The translations under genes and the position numbers were made by a program. The notes below the pieces were generated by a model, which saw only the letters and a list, made by a program, of their open reading frames with translations, was not told where the DNA came from and ran no database searches. Positions 42,801 through 54,700 of a DNA stretch of 64,000 nt are shown here, piece after piece. How positions within the stretch are numbered: position 1 is the stretch's first letter; every line of letters starts with the position of its first letter. This DNA comes from Dipylidium caninum (lineage: Eukaryota > Platyhelminthes > Cestoda > Cyclophyllidea > Dipylidiidae): positions 372,001 through 436,000 of the forward strand of contig QEYB01001528.1 of the NCBI GenBank assembly GCA_017562135.1, in the 5' to 3' direction.

Positions 42801-45800
42801 CGTCGGACCAAGACTATCTCAACAAAATTCGGAGAAAGGGTTAAGACGAGGCGAAGGCAGCGGCCGCCTCAAGGGGAAAGGACGGCGGCAGATGAGGCAG
42901 GGATTCGTGGAGGGGCCCCCCAATTTCCAAGAAAAACACACGATTTCTGGGCTCCGGGACCATTTCCACTCACGCCAGCAGGTTCCGGCACCGGCTGCCG
43001 TATCAGGCGGCGGGGAATTTCAGTCGCTTGCGGAAAATACAGACGATGGCATCAGCACTCTCCTCGCCAGCTGTGTGGATTGTCTTCGTGACTGTCCGAG
43101 AGGACTCGTTTCCTCGTATTCTGTTAAAGTTGAAGGTGTTGTAGTCCACCCGGCCATTTGCGGTGCCCGAGAATTCAATCCACATCAGCCGCGCTCTGTC
43201 AAATGCCTTCCTGCCTTGGAAGGCGAGACATCCGATTGAAGACTGTGCAAATGACGTTGTGAAGAAGTGTTAAACTGAAATCGTCTCATGCGGACCTGTC
43301 ACATCTCACAATAACTTCTTTTGACGTCTCGTTGTTGGGAGAAGTTGAAAGGAATTTGAGCAGAAGGGGAGAAGGATTGCCGAATTAGATTATCACCGGG
43401 GAAAACGAGTCCAGTGTTCTTCCCAAGGCAGCACGGAAACCGGGTCTTTGCCCGCCTCGCGTGTCGGACAGCGAAGAGGCGATTCGAGGGGAGGCGGAAG
43501 CTTGCACAGTCAACTCCGCCCACCTTGGATGGAACTGGTTTACGCCTGGGTGTGTGGCGAATGTGCTGCGCTCACACTTCCCCACCTCCGGCACGATTCA
43601 CCACACAAATCGCCTGCTGTGCGAGTTCACAGTCTTCTCAAGCACACACACACACACACATTCTCAAATTACTAGCAAAGCCCCGTTGAATGGCTGAGGC
43701 GGCCCTGCGACCAGACGGATATGAAGCTCTTAACTTCGCCGCATGGCATTTTAATTTGATAAAAATGACAGGTTGGATAGTTTCATTAAAAAAAATAAAG
43801 CTCCCTAGACCTTCTAAACGGCAGAGCGTTGATGGAATTGGCCCAAGGGGGAGCGGATTATCCGCCCAGTTTGCGATGTACCCACCGTGAAAGCCTTCTC
43901 TTCCACCTCTTCACGGGCCTCGAGGCAACTTTTAGTGCCACCGGGAAAAAAATGTGGCCAGTGCAGCCTACCTCAGTCTCCAGTTGGAAGACTCGCTGCT
44001 GCCAATTGCGGAGATCGCGTCGGAGATCGCGTTCCTGGTTGAGGAGTCTCTCGATTTCCCGCTCCTTCTCGTTCATGCGCAACTCCTGCTCATTCTGGCG
44101 TCGAGTGAGACCTTTGCACCGCGACTCCACCTTCCGCACCTGCCAAGTGAGGACGACCAAATAAGCCCCCGGGCGCTCTGGGCCCCCCATCTTCACTTAA
44201 CCCCCCCCCCCCCGAAACTGCTCAACGATGCACCCATTTGCGAGAGGAATACCTCGAAACTGGGCACAACCGTTCTGTTCACACTTCCAACAGCTTATTT
44301 GCGGAGACACTGCCATTTTGGGTGATTTCCATCGTGCTTTGATGAGGGGAAACAGAAATTTGAGTGTCAAAAAAAGGACACACGAATCTCGGCCCGACAG
44401 TGAAGATCCCAGCCTCTGTGGTGGATTCCACGAGTATCAGCGCACTCGTCCCAGTGGGGAATTCCAAATGAGTTTAATTCTCCCCTCCCGGACAATGCAT
44501 TATGGCCGGTTGCCATGGCGATGTGACATATAAACAAGCGACAAAGAATCATTCAGTGCAATTTTGACAACTTCTCGGCCACCGGGGGTTGGAGAGACGC
44601 CGGGAGTTCTTTACCGCCTTCCGACTGCAGACCTCGGTGAGGAGTGTCAAGCAGAAACAACTTTCTGGGAAGACAGGCAGATCGAAACGTCACTGAAGCA
44701 GTCCCGACGCCGGGAAATAAGCTTCTTTTTCGATGAATGCCACAGTTTCTGGCCCTCTTCGAGGAGGGAAGTCAAAGGCATTCTGCGACAGGGTGGAAGG
44801 AAGTCCATTGGTTTAACATCTCCGTCGAAAAGGGGACAAGCTTTTTATCCATGATGCCAGGAACACGGGCGACTGAAACTTTCCTCTGGGATAGACGACT
44901 TTCCTGTTCGCTTCGCCAGACCTCCCGATCCCATGAACCTCCTCGCAAGATCCACCGCCCCCCCCCCCCAGTTGTCCTTCTGAGCATGCAAATAAGGCTA
45001 TTTGCATGAGCGGAAGAAAGGAAGATGATGGATGGAGCCGCCCACTTAGAGCCTACACTTCGCAGCGTATCTCTTCGGTGTTTAGCACGCCTTAAGTCAT
45101 GAAAAAAAGGCGAAGTTTGTGGAGAATGAGTGGATGGAACAAGCTGAAGACCAGGCGCCTTTCGTGTCGGATGTTACTCGCGCCATCCTGTGTTGTGGGA
45201 AGCGATTTAGTCGTGTTAATATCTCTCTAATGGCTTCTACAAGTCAATCAAGCAATTAACGCGCACTGAGTCCACCCGTCACCGCCCCCACCGCCCCCGG
45301 GGTTTCCTCTCACCTCCGCCTGCGTCTCGTTGAGCAGCACCAGCGCCCTCGCCTCCCGCTGCCGCGCCGCCAGCGCCTCCATCTTCCAGCCCGACTTGTC
45401 CGCGAACCGCGAAATCGAGGCTCTGAGGGACTCCGTGATCTTTCCCAGCCTCCAGCCCCTTCCGCTGTTGGCGCCCTCGATGGCGGAGGTGGCGGAGCGT
45501 TTCAGTTGAATTTGTTGCGGACCCTTGCGCATTCTCACACCGTCGTTTGGCTGTTTTTGTTGTTGGGCCTCGAGTCGTCCGCGGAGGACTGCCAGATGTG
45601 GACTGCTGTGCGCGCTGTTGAGCGAGGCCAGGGAAATCTCGTCGTGGCTCTCGGAGGTGCAACCGCTGTCGCTCAGTGGAGATGCGCTTCCCGCGCGTTT
45701 GGAGCGACGCCAAGCCGAGAGAGGAACGTGGTGATGCGGGGTGCTTTCGCCATCAACTGCGTCAATGTCGGCCTCGTCCTCGTCGTCTTCAGCCTCAGCG

Positions 45801-48800
45801 TCAGCGTCGGCGTCATAGCGGACGGAGTGGAGGGTGGAGGAGGTGTGCGAAGCATTCTGCTCTGCTGCTGGCACCTCTGCTTCCGCACTGTCGTCCTCGC
45901 ATTTCAGCGCTTTGAGACGGGCGGGCAGAGGACCATCGGAGTTGAATAAAACATCGAGCCAGGGAATCTGAAGGATCGCAGTTCGAATGGCCTGTTAAGG
46001 TTGTTTCTCCTACCAAATGGCGACTTAGTCTCCCCAGTACGCCAAGTGTTGGTCATTTGAGTTGCTGGTTAAGTTGTCGCTCCATCCAAGAGCTTCTCAA
46101 CTTCCACATTACTCAACACTTGGATGAGTTAGGTAGGCAGAAGGCTCAAACTGCTCGTGGAGATTCCACAAGGCATCTCAGGCGGCTGAGAGGCCTGATC
46201 CGAGCCCGTGGCCGATGATAATTTGGACTAACCGCAAGAAGATGCGTGAAAGGGCATTACAAGAGTTTGAGCATCCTCATTCGCCCTCACCTCGTCCACC
46301 TTCATCACATCCAGCTACACATTTCACGATGGAACCCGAAATAGTTAATTTTCAAGCCTTGTCTGACGATATAACAATTGTTTTCGTTTTCGGAGGGTCA
46401 CCTGAACCTAGGAAACCATTTTGCTGGAGTGGTAAATCCTAAAAATTGTGCAAACTGAAGAAAATTTGCAGGCTGAAGCTGTTGAAGGTGAAAATACTTC
46501 TTCCCTGGACGCCTCGACGCCTCCTCCGCCCAGTCGCCAAGTGCCCGAGAAGTGTCACTTGTTAAATTAACAGAAAAACAGGAGGGAAATTAAGGTGGAG
46601 GCGGATGGAGCCCGGTCGACGGTGTCCGCTCGAATGAGCTGCGACATCCCGAGCGTCCACGCGATCTCCGGTTGTTTCGTCGTCCTCAACTCCATCTTCT
46701 TCCTCTCCTTCTCCCCACTTTCCCCCTCAAGTGGCTCAACAAAGTGGATTCCGTTTTGCGGTGGCCAAAAGAAAGTTAACCGGGAGGGGGGAAATGAAGT
46801 TGACGGGAGCGGGTTGGTGAGAAGGAGACTCGCCTGCTCGATGACCTGGTCGATGGCCTCCACTCGACTCCGCAGATCCTCGTAGGCCAACATCAGCTCC
46901 GCCTCGCGCTGTCGACACATGCTCAACTCGGCTTGGAGCACTTGCACCTCCTGCGTGCCGGCGGCCTCCAGTTCCGACTTTTGCTGAAGCCGTGGAGAAG
47001 AGTGGAATGAGGGCAGCGTAGAATTAGCGTCGAATTGCAAATGCATTTCGTGTTCCCTACTAACTTAGACCTCCTTATGGCTAACTTTGCCGCTACTTTC
47101 ATTGTCCATAGTGCAAAAACAGGAGGCACAGAAAAGAGGAGGAGGGAAAAGGCGTTTTATTCCGTGGAATGCGCGACAGGGTGTGATAAAAGGCGGAGAA
47201 GCGGCCTCCTCTACAACCAACCGGTCTCATCGTAGCCCTCTGTACAAAATCGAGCTCGGATGTTTTGTTCCCCAGTCGGCTTTAATTTCACCATGTTCCA
47301 GAGGTCCTTGACCAAATGCCTTTAAGGCCAAAATACCTCATTTATGGGGAAAAAGTTGGCTGTTTTGCTCATCAGGGCCTTGCAACGGACACATGATGAA
47401 CACGAATGAGGGCTTCAGACTACCTGCTCTCGCATAAACTTGACCGTAAATTTGTCACTGAGGCTGAGAAAAACATCCCCTCCATCAGCCTTTTCATCAG
47501 GGACGAGCATCATGCGGTCGGGTGTTTATGGTCTTCACCAAATTGGGGACAGCGAGGGCGGCCGTCGGCCTCCCCTGACCCCGGTTGCCATTTTCGTGGC
47601 TCCCATCAAATCAGGCAACGCCGAAGGGGCCACCCTCGCCCGCTCGCCGCCCATTCGGCCCCCTCGTGGGTGTCGAAGGGGCACAGTTGACGCAAGCGGT
47701 GCCAACTGCCTCGCATTCTTTCATGTCTGGCGAGATCGGCCTCCCATCACCGGTTGAGTTGCAGGGAGAGCATCGGTGGTCGGTCCCGAGCCGCCTTCAG
47801 AGGCCACTCGGCATTTTAACGCCCATTCAGGCGCGATGAAGGGGACAGAATGGGGAGGTGAGTCCCCACGAAGGCTTTGCGCCTCTCGAGGCTGAAATGT
47901 TCATCATTCCCTCTTCGATGAGGTCGAAGGCTTTGCGAGAGGCGCAGCTACGGTTGACATTCACGACCAACACCGACAAGTCGAAAAATCGGGTTTGTGG
48001 CCTGTGTCCCGCACAATTTAACAGTCGAGATGTTGCCGCGTCACTGGTGAAGTATGAAGCTCTTGGGGTAAATCGTAAACTCTACTTGGTCATCACAGGT
48101 GAATGACGTGACAAGTGGGGAGACCTTGAAGACTTCACAACAGCGAAATGTGACACACACACACACACACACACGCGCGCGCGATTACCCTCGTCTTTTT
48201 CGTCAACCTCCTCACCGTACTTGGCAAGTGCCTGTTGAGGCAACTCGGCTTTACTGGCAGAGGCAGGTTTGTTAGCGCGAAAGACAACTTTATGCTCGTC
48301 AAGCCTGTGAGCCACGCGTCACAAGGAGTTGGCTGGGACGTGGGAGAAGAAGAAGAAGAAGAAGACCAGATCGACTGATCGAGTGTCCGGGGCGGAGTCG
48401 CTCCTTCCTGACGCCTTTCAGACCGGACCTGAATGTCCATTAGTCGTTGCACTGAGTGTCGTGCGGGCCCAACTTGGGCCGCAACTTCATTCGCAGCGTC
48501 GACGCCGCATGCAAAAGACTCGTCGTCTGTGGCGCTGAGCAGTTTGGACAGTTTATTCTGCCGCAGATCCCCTTGACAGTGACACACGGGGGAAGACAGG
48601 CAGGGAATCTGTCGACGTACTGGGTGATTAGTGAGTTTGATCGGACTTCCACTCCTTTCGGCCTCGAGGGAGAGACCTCGTCAGTCTCACGACTCGTAGC
48701 TCCGCGCAACTTGAATGACGTCGGCTTTGAATGACGTCGTCGGGACCAGCGGGACACATGGAGGCCTGCAAATTTTATTGTGTTTCCCACGATTTCTCGT

Positions 48801-51010
48801 TTAAATACACGCAACTCCCATAAAGTGGTGCCAGTCGTAGAATTAGAATGCTGAGGCGCGCAAACCGTGCCAAGAGCGGCTTTTAGATGACTCTGGAGAA
48901 TGCAGCCTTTCCATCGCTCAGTGTGAGTGGAAATTAAATTTTTAATGGAATTATTTTTCCCCTCTTTTTTAACCGTTTGCTTCGGTTTCTCTTCCTCTTT
49001 GACACTTATTCTCCACACACGAAATGGACTTAAATGCGAGGCAGGCTACGGTCCGCTCGAGGAGGAACTGGCGCCGAAGAGAAGTGAACAACGGACAAAA
49101 TTGTCTGGAAGGAATTTTGACTGCTAACTTGAGGAAGCAGCTAATTTGGCAACTCTCTTGTCCACAACGATTAGGGTGAAAGGAGGAAATTAAAAGCCCA
49201 AATGAAGGGGTTTTTGTTGTCCCCTTTTGGATAAATCTCCGCCTGAAGAGTTAACTCTCTCTACACTTTCACAATGCTGAGGCCTTTTTGGGCGGGGAGA
49301 AGGGAGAAGAAAGAAGACAGCCTCACCAAATTCAGCTGGGCGCAGGTCTCTCGAGTCTCGTCCAGGGCGGCGGAGAGGTTCATCTGGTTCTCCAGGAGGC
49401 TGGAGATCATTTGTTTGAGGTAGTCCACGTACTGGGCGTTGACGGACTCCACCTCGGCCCTCAGTGCCGCCTTCTCCGAACACCGATTAACGCAGAATTG
49501 AGGCTGCTCCTCGGGCAGACGAATTTTCTGTTTGGATGCGCTCATTCCTGTGCTAAAATTGCCACAAGTGATGGGCAAAACTTTAGGAGGGGACGCGCTT
49601 ATTAGACAAGACTAATGACTGTGGCAGCAAAAGGGGAAAAATAATGCAGCGCATCAGTCAAGTCGAAGTAGGCTCATGACCGTTGGGTGTAAAAAAACTC
49701 AACGCTAATTACACTGGATTTCAAGGATTTCCGCTCCATGTTGACCTGAAGACCAAAACTGCTGCCATCTCCCTGCTCGCCGACTGCTCCCAAAGGCAAA
49801 ATCCCCAGTTTTTCCTCTGTGCCTGAGGGCAGGAATTTTGCCCCTCCCGTGCACCTTCTCCACGTTTCACTGACTTAAATTCTTCTGAAGTCAAAGCAAG
49901 TAGACTTTGCATCCCACCGGGGGATAATCTGACGGGAGAGTGTACAGAAATGACAGCAGAATGGTGGGAAGGCGGGCCGGCCTTCCACCACCTTCTCCAC
50001 CTCTAACGCCAGCATCTCGAGTATTATCTGACTTTTCTGGGGAAAGTACAAAAATTTGGCCTTTCACCTTTCCTTTTCCCGACAACTTAGAGGTCATTTG
50101 GTCCGCCGAGGACGTGAACTACTTTACCGAAGGATAAAATCGTGGACTCCAATGCGCGACAACGAGTGGTCAGGCGCTTGGCGGAGATGGAAAGGCTTCG
50201 AGGGGGCAAAGTACTCCGCAATGTTGACGTGGACCAGTTGTCGTAGGCGGTGTGGGCGATGCTGAAGTGGGGATTCTTGCGTGCAGCTCCTACCTGCTCT
50301 GGTCTCGAGATCTGACACCAAAACGCGTGGAAGGCGACTCGACGGGCGAGCTGTGCGCCGTCCACGCGAAGCAGTCCTCCTTCCACCAGGCTCGGACTTG
50401 GACGTAAGCAGGAGAAATTCGCCCAGGTAGCCGTTCGTGAGGCTCAACTGTACGAGAATTTGGTCTCTTCTACAGTCAACATGGGGAGGCAATGTTTGAC
50501 AGCGATTGCGGTTTAAAAATTGTCAAACGGACAATCTGACTTTGCGAAATTCCTCGTCTTTTCCCCTTGACTGCATGCAATACACCAAATTTGGGCATTT
50601 TAACCGGATGAGGGCTTTCGGCGCCCCCAGTAGGGTGTGGTCACGAGTCTCTCCGTGGAAGCGCGGCGTTTTCACTCAACACGAGTGTTCCATGAGCGAA
50701 GAAATGCCGAATCCAACACTATTCTGCACTCTTTAGCCTCGGCAAGGCGGGCCACCAGGCAGAGCATCTTCACTTGGCAGACGATGCCAGCTTCATTTTA
50801 CACACCACCGTCGAGCCACCCTCGGCAGGCTTTTGAGGCGCCGCCAGTGAACCGTCACTTCTCACCAAATTCACTTTCCTTGACGCATTTGACAAAAGGC
50901 ATCGCATCTGCCACCTGACGGTGTGGAGAGGCTCTCCTCGCCCTGGCGGAGCGCCGCCTCCTCACCATCCCACTCGGCGGATGTGCCTGAAGGTCGTGAC
51001 GTGCTCACTC
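39866..51010 (-). CDS. coiled-coil protein of unknown family (9 exons, 5' end open)
   Basis: Exons in transcript order: 51010-50915, 50396-50294, 50261-50128, 49547-49327, 46983-46834, 45967-45314, 44139-43972, 41116-40784, 40021-39866 (stop TGA). All nine joins keep phase (1,2,1,0,0,0,0,0). The product is about 670 residues, N-terminus missing: a Ser/Thr-rich start, a first coiled coil (exons 4-5), an acidic Asp/Glu/Ala run, a Ser-rich linker, a second long coiled coil of Arg/Glu/Leu heptads (exons 6-8), and a Ser-rich tail ending Leu-Lys-Pro-Asp-Val. A stretch in exon 4 faintly recalls the kinesin-4 (KIF4/KIF21) stalk, but no motor domain is in the window and I do not claim homology. It is probably a cytoskeletal or trafficking scaffold. 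Exon 5 ends at a GC donor (CAG then GCGAGT). Confidence 0.65.
43643..43661. repeat. (CA)n microsatellite
   Basis: About nine CA units in an intron of the coiled-coil gene. Confidence 0.9.
44985..45008. promoter_or_regulatory. perfect palindrome of two octamer (POU-type) motifs
   Basis: CATGCAAATA and TATTTGCATG face each other across a 4-bp spacer. Each arm contains ATGCAAAT, the classical POU-factor octamer. It lies in an intron of the coiled-coil gene. Binding is inference. Confidence 0.5.
48152..48183. repeat. (AC)n(GC)n microsatellite
   Basis: AC dinucleotides running into GC dinucleotides, a potential Z-DNA former, in an intron of the coiled-coil gene. Confidence 0.9.
48345..48366. repeat. 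(GAA)n trinucleotide run
   Basis: About six AGA/GAA units, directly visible, within the 49327-46983 intron of the coiled-coil gene. Confidence 0.85.
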
Positions 51011-51589
51011 CTGACGAAAGAGGAAAAAGCCTACTTCTTAACCGTTTAACCAAAATTCCCTCGGCGGGTGAGAACCCTCGAGGCGTACTTTTCCACTGCT
51101 TCACAAAGTGTGGCCTTTTTTCTTCAAGATTTCTGTCCCACAGATCAGTGAATGACGAGAGCGGAGTAATTGCACTACAACTGAGAGTTTTTTTTGTGCA
51201 CACTGGGTAGTAAAACTCAGGCATTCCGTGTGATGCCACCTTTAGAAGGCAGACCGAAACCAAGCCAACGCCACCCTCATTAGGTAGGTCAGTCTACTCG
51301 TTCAACTTGCTTCCACTGTCAGACCGCTGCCTGCTCATGTCGAATCCATCGCTTCAACAAGTGAGAGATGCGAGGGAGGAGGTTTTTTTCGCTCAGATGG
51401 CGCGATCTCAGGAGAGCACGCGGATGAATGAAAAGTGGTGGACGCTGGTGGGTTAAAAAGCGCCTCTTAAAATGGGAGCAAGCAGCGGCATCTTCCACAA
51501 GTTCCTCTCCTCCTAGTGCCAAATTGGTTGGAGAATTGGAGCAGAAGCGGTGAAGTTGTTAAGGTGAACACCGAATGATGAAATTTCAG

Positions 51590-51767
51590 TGATGAGTTAG
51601 TGAAAAAACCGCCTTCTTCTTCTCCTGTGTGCTCCGGAGGAAGGCGAGCGGATACACCGCGATGTGGTGTGGATTTGGTGAGAGAAACCTCAACAAAGAA
51701 GAGCAGCGGATCCGCAGGCATCATCAGCAGCGACGTGCACGGCAAAGTCATCGCGGTGACCTCAGAG
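51590..51767 (+). CDS. possible exon of unidentified plus-strand gene
   Basis: Acceptor ATTTCAG at 51589 and donor GTCAGT at 51768 frame 59 codons. The peptide is Ser/Pro/Lys-rich, then Ile-Ile-Ser-Ser-Asp-Val-His-Gly-Lys-Val-Ile-Ala-Val. A second open piece ending in TGA lies at about 51862-51928. It lies upstream of, and opposite to, the coiled-coil gene. The antisense frame is also open, so this is weak. Confidence 0.25.
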
Positions 51768-54700
51768 GTCAGTGGCAAATTTTCTCACTCGCATGTGCCT
51801 TCACCTTCTGGTTCTCTGGCGGCGGCGCTCAGTTCTCGTCGTCGCCTTCACTTGCGTCAGTAGACGGTGAAGCTGGAAGGGCCTCTGTGGAGCGCTCTAC
51901 TCTCCCTTCCTCCCTTCCGGTCGCTTGACGACAGGACGAGAGCGTGCGAGGCTCCCTTGAAAGGCCATTCATTCTGCGAGGGGATCAACTGACTGCGGAT
52001 TCGAATTTCTGTCAAAAAGGAAATCTCGTCTTTGGTGTATTTGATCTACCGGAGAGGTTTCTGCCAGAGGAAGTTCACCCAAAACTCACTCGAGGAGAAT
52101 CAAATTTCCCCAACTTCTCCCCCTCACATATCCTTCCTCGCCAGTTTAAACTCGCCTCGTTGAGACTCCATACAGCCTGTGTGTGTTAGCAAGAAGAAAT
52201 TACTCTCTCCGAATGCATTCTGCGATTATGAAAACATTGTGTTTTTAGGCGGCCATACAGACGAGAAGCCGGATGAGTTAAGTTTGACGGGGATCATTCA
52301 ACTCCATCAGTTGAAAGCGCCCGTCTTCTTCCTCCCCCCACCACCACCACTCCAAAATGAAGGGAAAGGGAGTTGGAACTTGGAGAAGGTCGGCTCTTCC
52401 CCGCCTCCCCCCCCGCCCTGTTCCCCCCGGCCAAGACCTATGACGCATGGCAGCAGAGCAGAGAAGAATGCCACGTCAAAGACTTGACAGTTAAACCGCG
52501 CTTCCCCGTTTGAGCTCGAGGTGAGACGAATTTATGGCCATTTCGGCGATGTTGAAGGCTTCCTGGCCTTCTACACCATCGACCTCCTCGCGGGCTGTTA
52601 GCAGGCAAACCTCAAGGGACGAGGTGGTGACCTCAAAAGTTCCCACAAAATGTTCCTTTCGTCGACAAAGAGATGGTTTGTCGAGGCCAGGTTGGAAGGC
52701 GGAAAAACACTCAACCTGAGCAGGTTCGCCTACCAGCAGGGGGGCAGGAGAATCACTTTTTTTTCTGGATCACAGATAAATCACACACCCATCAAATGGC
52801 TTGGCTCACCGGTGCAGCAAATGATGCCAACATTTTAGACAGCGGAGACACCAGGCCTCCTTCTTCCCCCCCTAAAAACTACCTTCGGCGACCTAAAAGA
52901 TCTCAGCTTAGGAAAAATGCCCCCGTGGCGACGAAATCCTTCGCGCTTCGCGACTTCGTGTTCATACAATTTAAAAGTTATTATGTTCACGTAAATGTGG
53001 AGACGGAATTTATTTCGGTGAAATCTCAAACAGTGGCGCCCTGCCCTAAGCCCCCTCATCCAATGCACTTCTCGAGCCTTCGTGCTTCGTAGGTCACTCG
53101 CCATTAGGTCATTTGCGCATTTAAATAGCCCATTTTAGAGCTTCTTGCATCGCTGCGCGCGAATTCACTTCTCGCGTTGTAGTAGACGTTGGCAACCTCC
53201 TTGACGAAAAGTCGGAGCAACTGCAGACGACAGCTGCAATGGTTCAGGCACGAGGGCTCGGGGCGCACGACCAACTGCTCGGCATGCTTTTCAGCAATTA
53301 GTTTGCCCAGCGATTATTGGCGCGAGGGCACCTCACCTTTTATCCCAAGCATTAAAAAAAAGGGAGAATAATTATGGGTTTTGGCATAGCATAAAACGTG
53401 ATTTGAGGGGGTGAAGCGCCGAGTGCTTTGCATGCCGAGTGTGATGTTTCTTCTCGTGAGGAGTTTGAGCTACTCTCCTCCTCATGTGGCAAAGCGTAGA
53501 ACCAGCGTATGGAAGATTGCCAATTTGGTAAATTTAACCTTTCAAATGTGTGTTTTGTCATAGGCGCATCGAGTCACTGGCAATTAACAGTAGGAGATTT
53601 GAAATGAACTGGCACATTCGGGCGATTAAATATGAGGGAAAACCGATTTCAGGCTAGGCTCTTACCAGAGAGTTGCCCAAAAAAAACAAAACCTCTAGAA
53701 AGGGTAAGCGTAGCCAGAATGGTGTTATTATGGCAACGAAGTGATATTCATAGGCGCAGGTATACCAAGATCACAAGGGCTTGATAATTAATGATAATTA
53801 ATTCAGAACATTTCTTTCGGATGGCCATATTTTGGTAAAACGCGGTCTTTCCTTGCAACGCTAATAGGAGTACGTTAACCAAACTTAAGGTCAGGTTAAA
53901 AGTGTTCAAAAATAAAACAAAATGCTTGACTCACTTAATGAGTACCAGGTACATCAGACTAATTCCTGTTTCACTGGGATTTTAAATAATCCACTTTTGG
54001 GTCATTAAATGCCTGCCCCACTCCTAACGTGACAACGACGAGAAGACGAAGGCTAATAATACTTTGAGAAGAAACCTAATGCCAAACCCAATTATGCAAC
54101 ATCTCAGCGCAAATTCTGATTGGCTCCCTCAAGTGCGTGCGTCCCACCCGACTGACCAATTGCCGGCTTGAGTTTAGGCGCGCGCAAAAAGACTGCCACC
54201 GTCTAAAAGTCAGCAGAACGGATGTTGACGCCCTCTTATCCATAACCCTATTTCGCTGTATCGTATGCAGTAGGAAGGGATGGAAGTCGACGCCCATTCT
54301 TCTTTCCACGCGAAATGTTGTAATGTTAGGTGGAAAACATTTTTGGTCCCAGTGGTGGGAATTTTCCTGACTTGTCTCCGTAATTAAGGCAGCAGTCATA
54401 TCATCTAACTCCAATTTTATGTACATACTTGCTTCTCTCGTGTGTATACAAAGAACCTTCGGTTTGACTTTCCCCTAATACTTCACCTGTGTGTTGGAAT
54501 AGCGATGAATCTACTGTTTGCATGTGTTAGTAAATGAACAACTGGCAAACTCACCAAACCCCTTAAAGGTGAGGCAAAAGGCAGGAGAACAATTGACAAT
54601 TTCACCCAGAAGTTAACGGAGCAGAGGGTGTAACTGTGAAATCTCGAAGGCATAAATCCGTGTGCTACACTATTGCAATTATTCCCAAACTTTTCATTTA

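Noticed and set aside
48440..48587. Minus-strand exon with a good acceptor between coiled-coil exons 49327 and 46983
   Set aside because: It looks protein-like but requires phase 1, whereas the flanking exons join in phase 0 without it.
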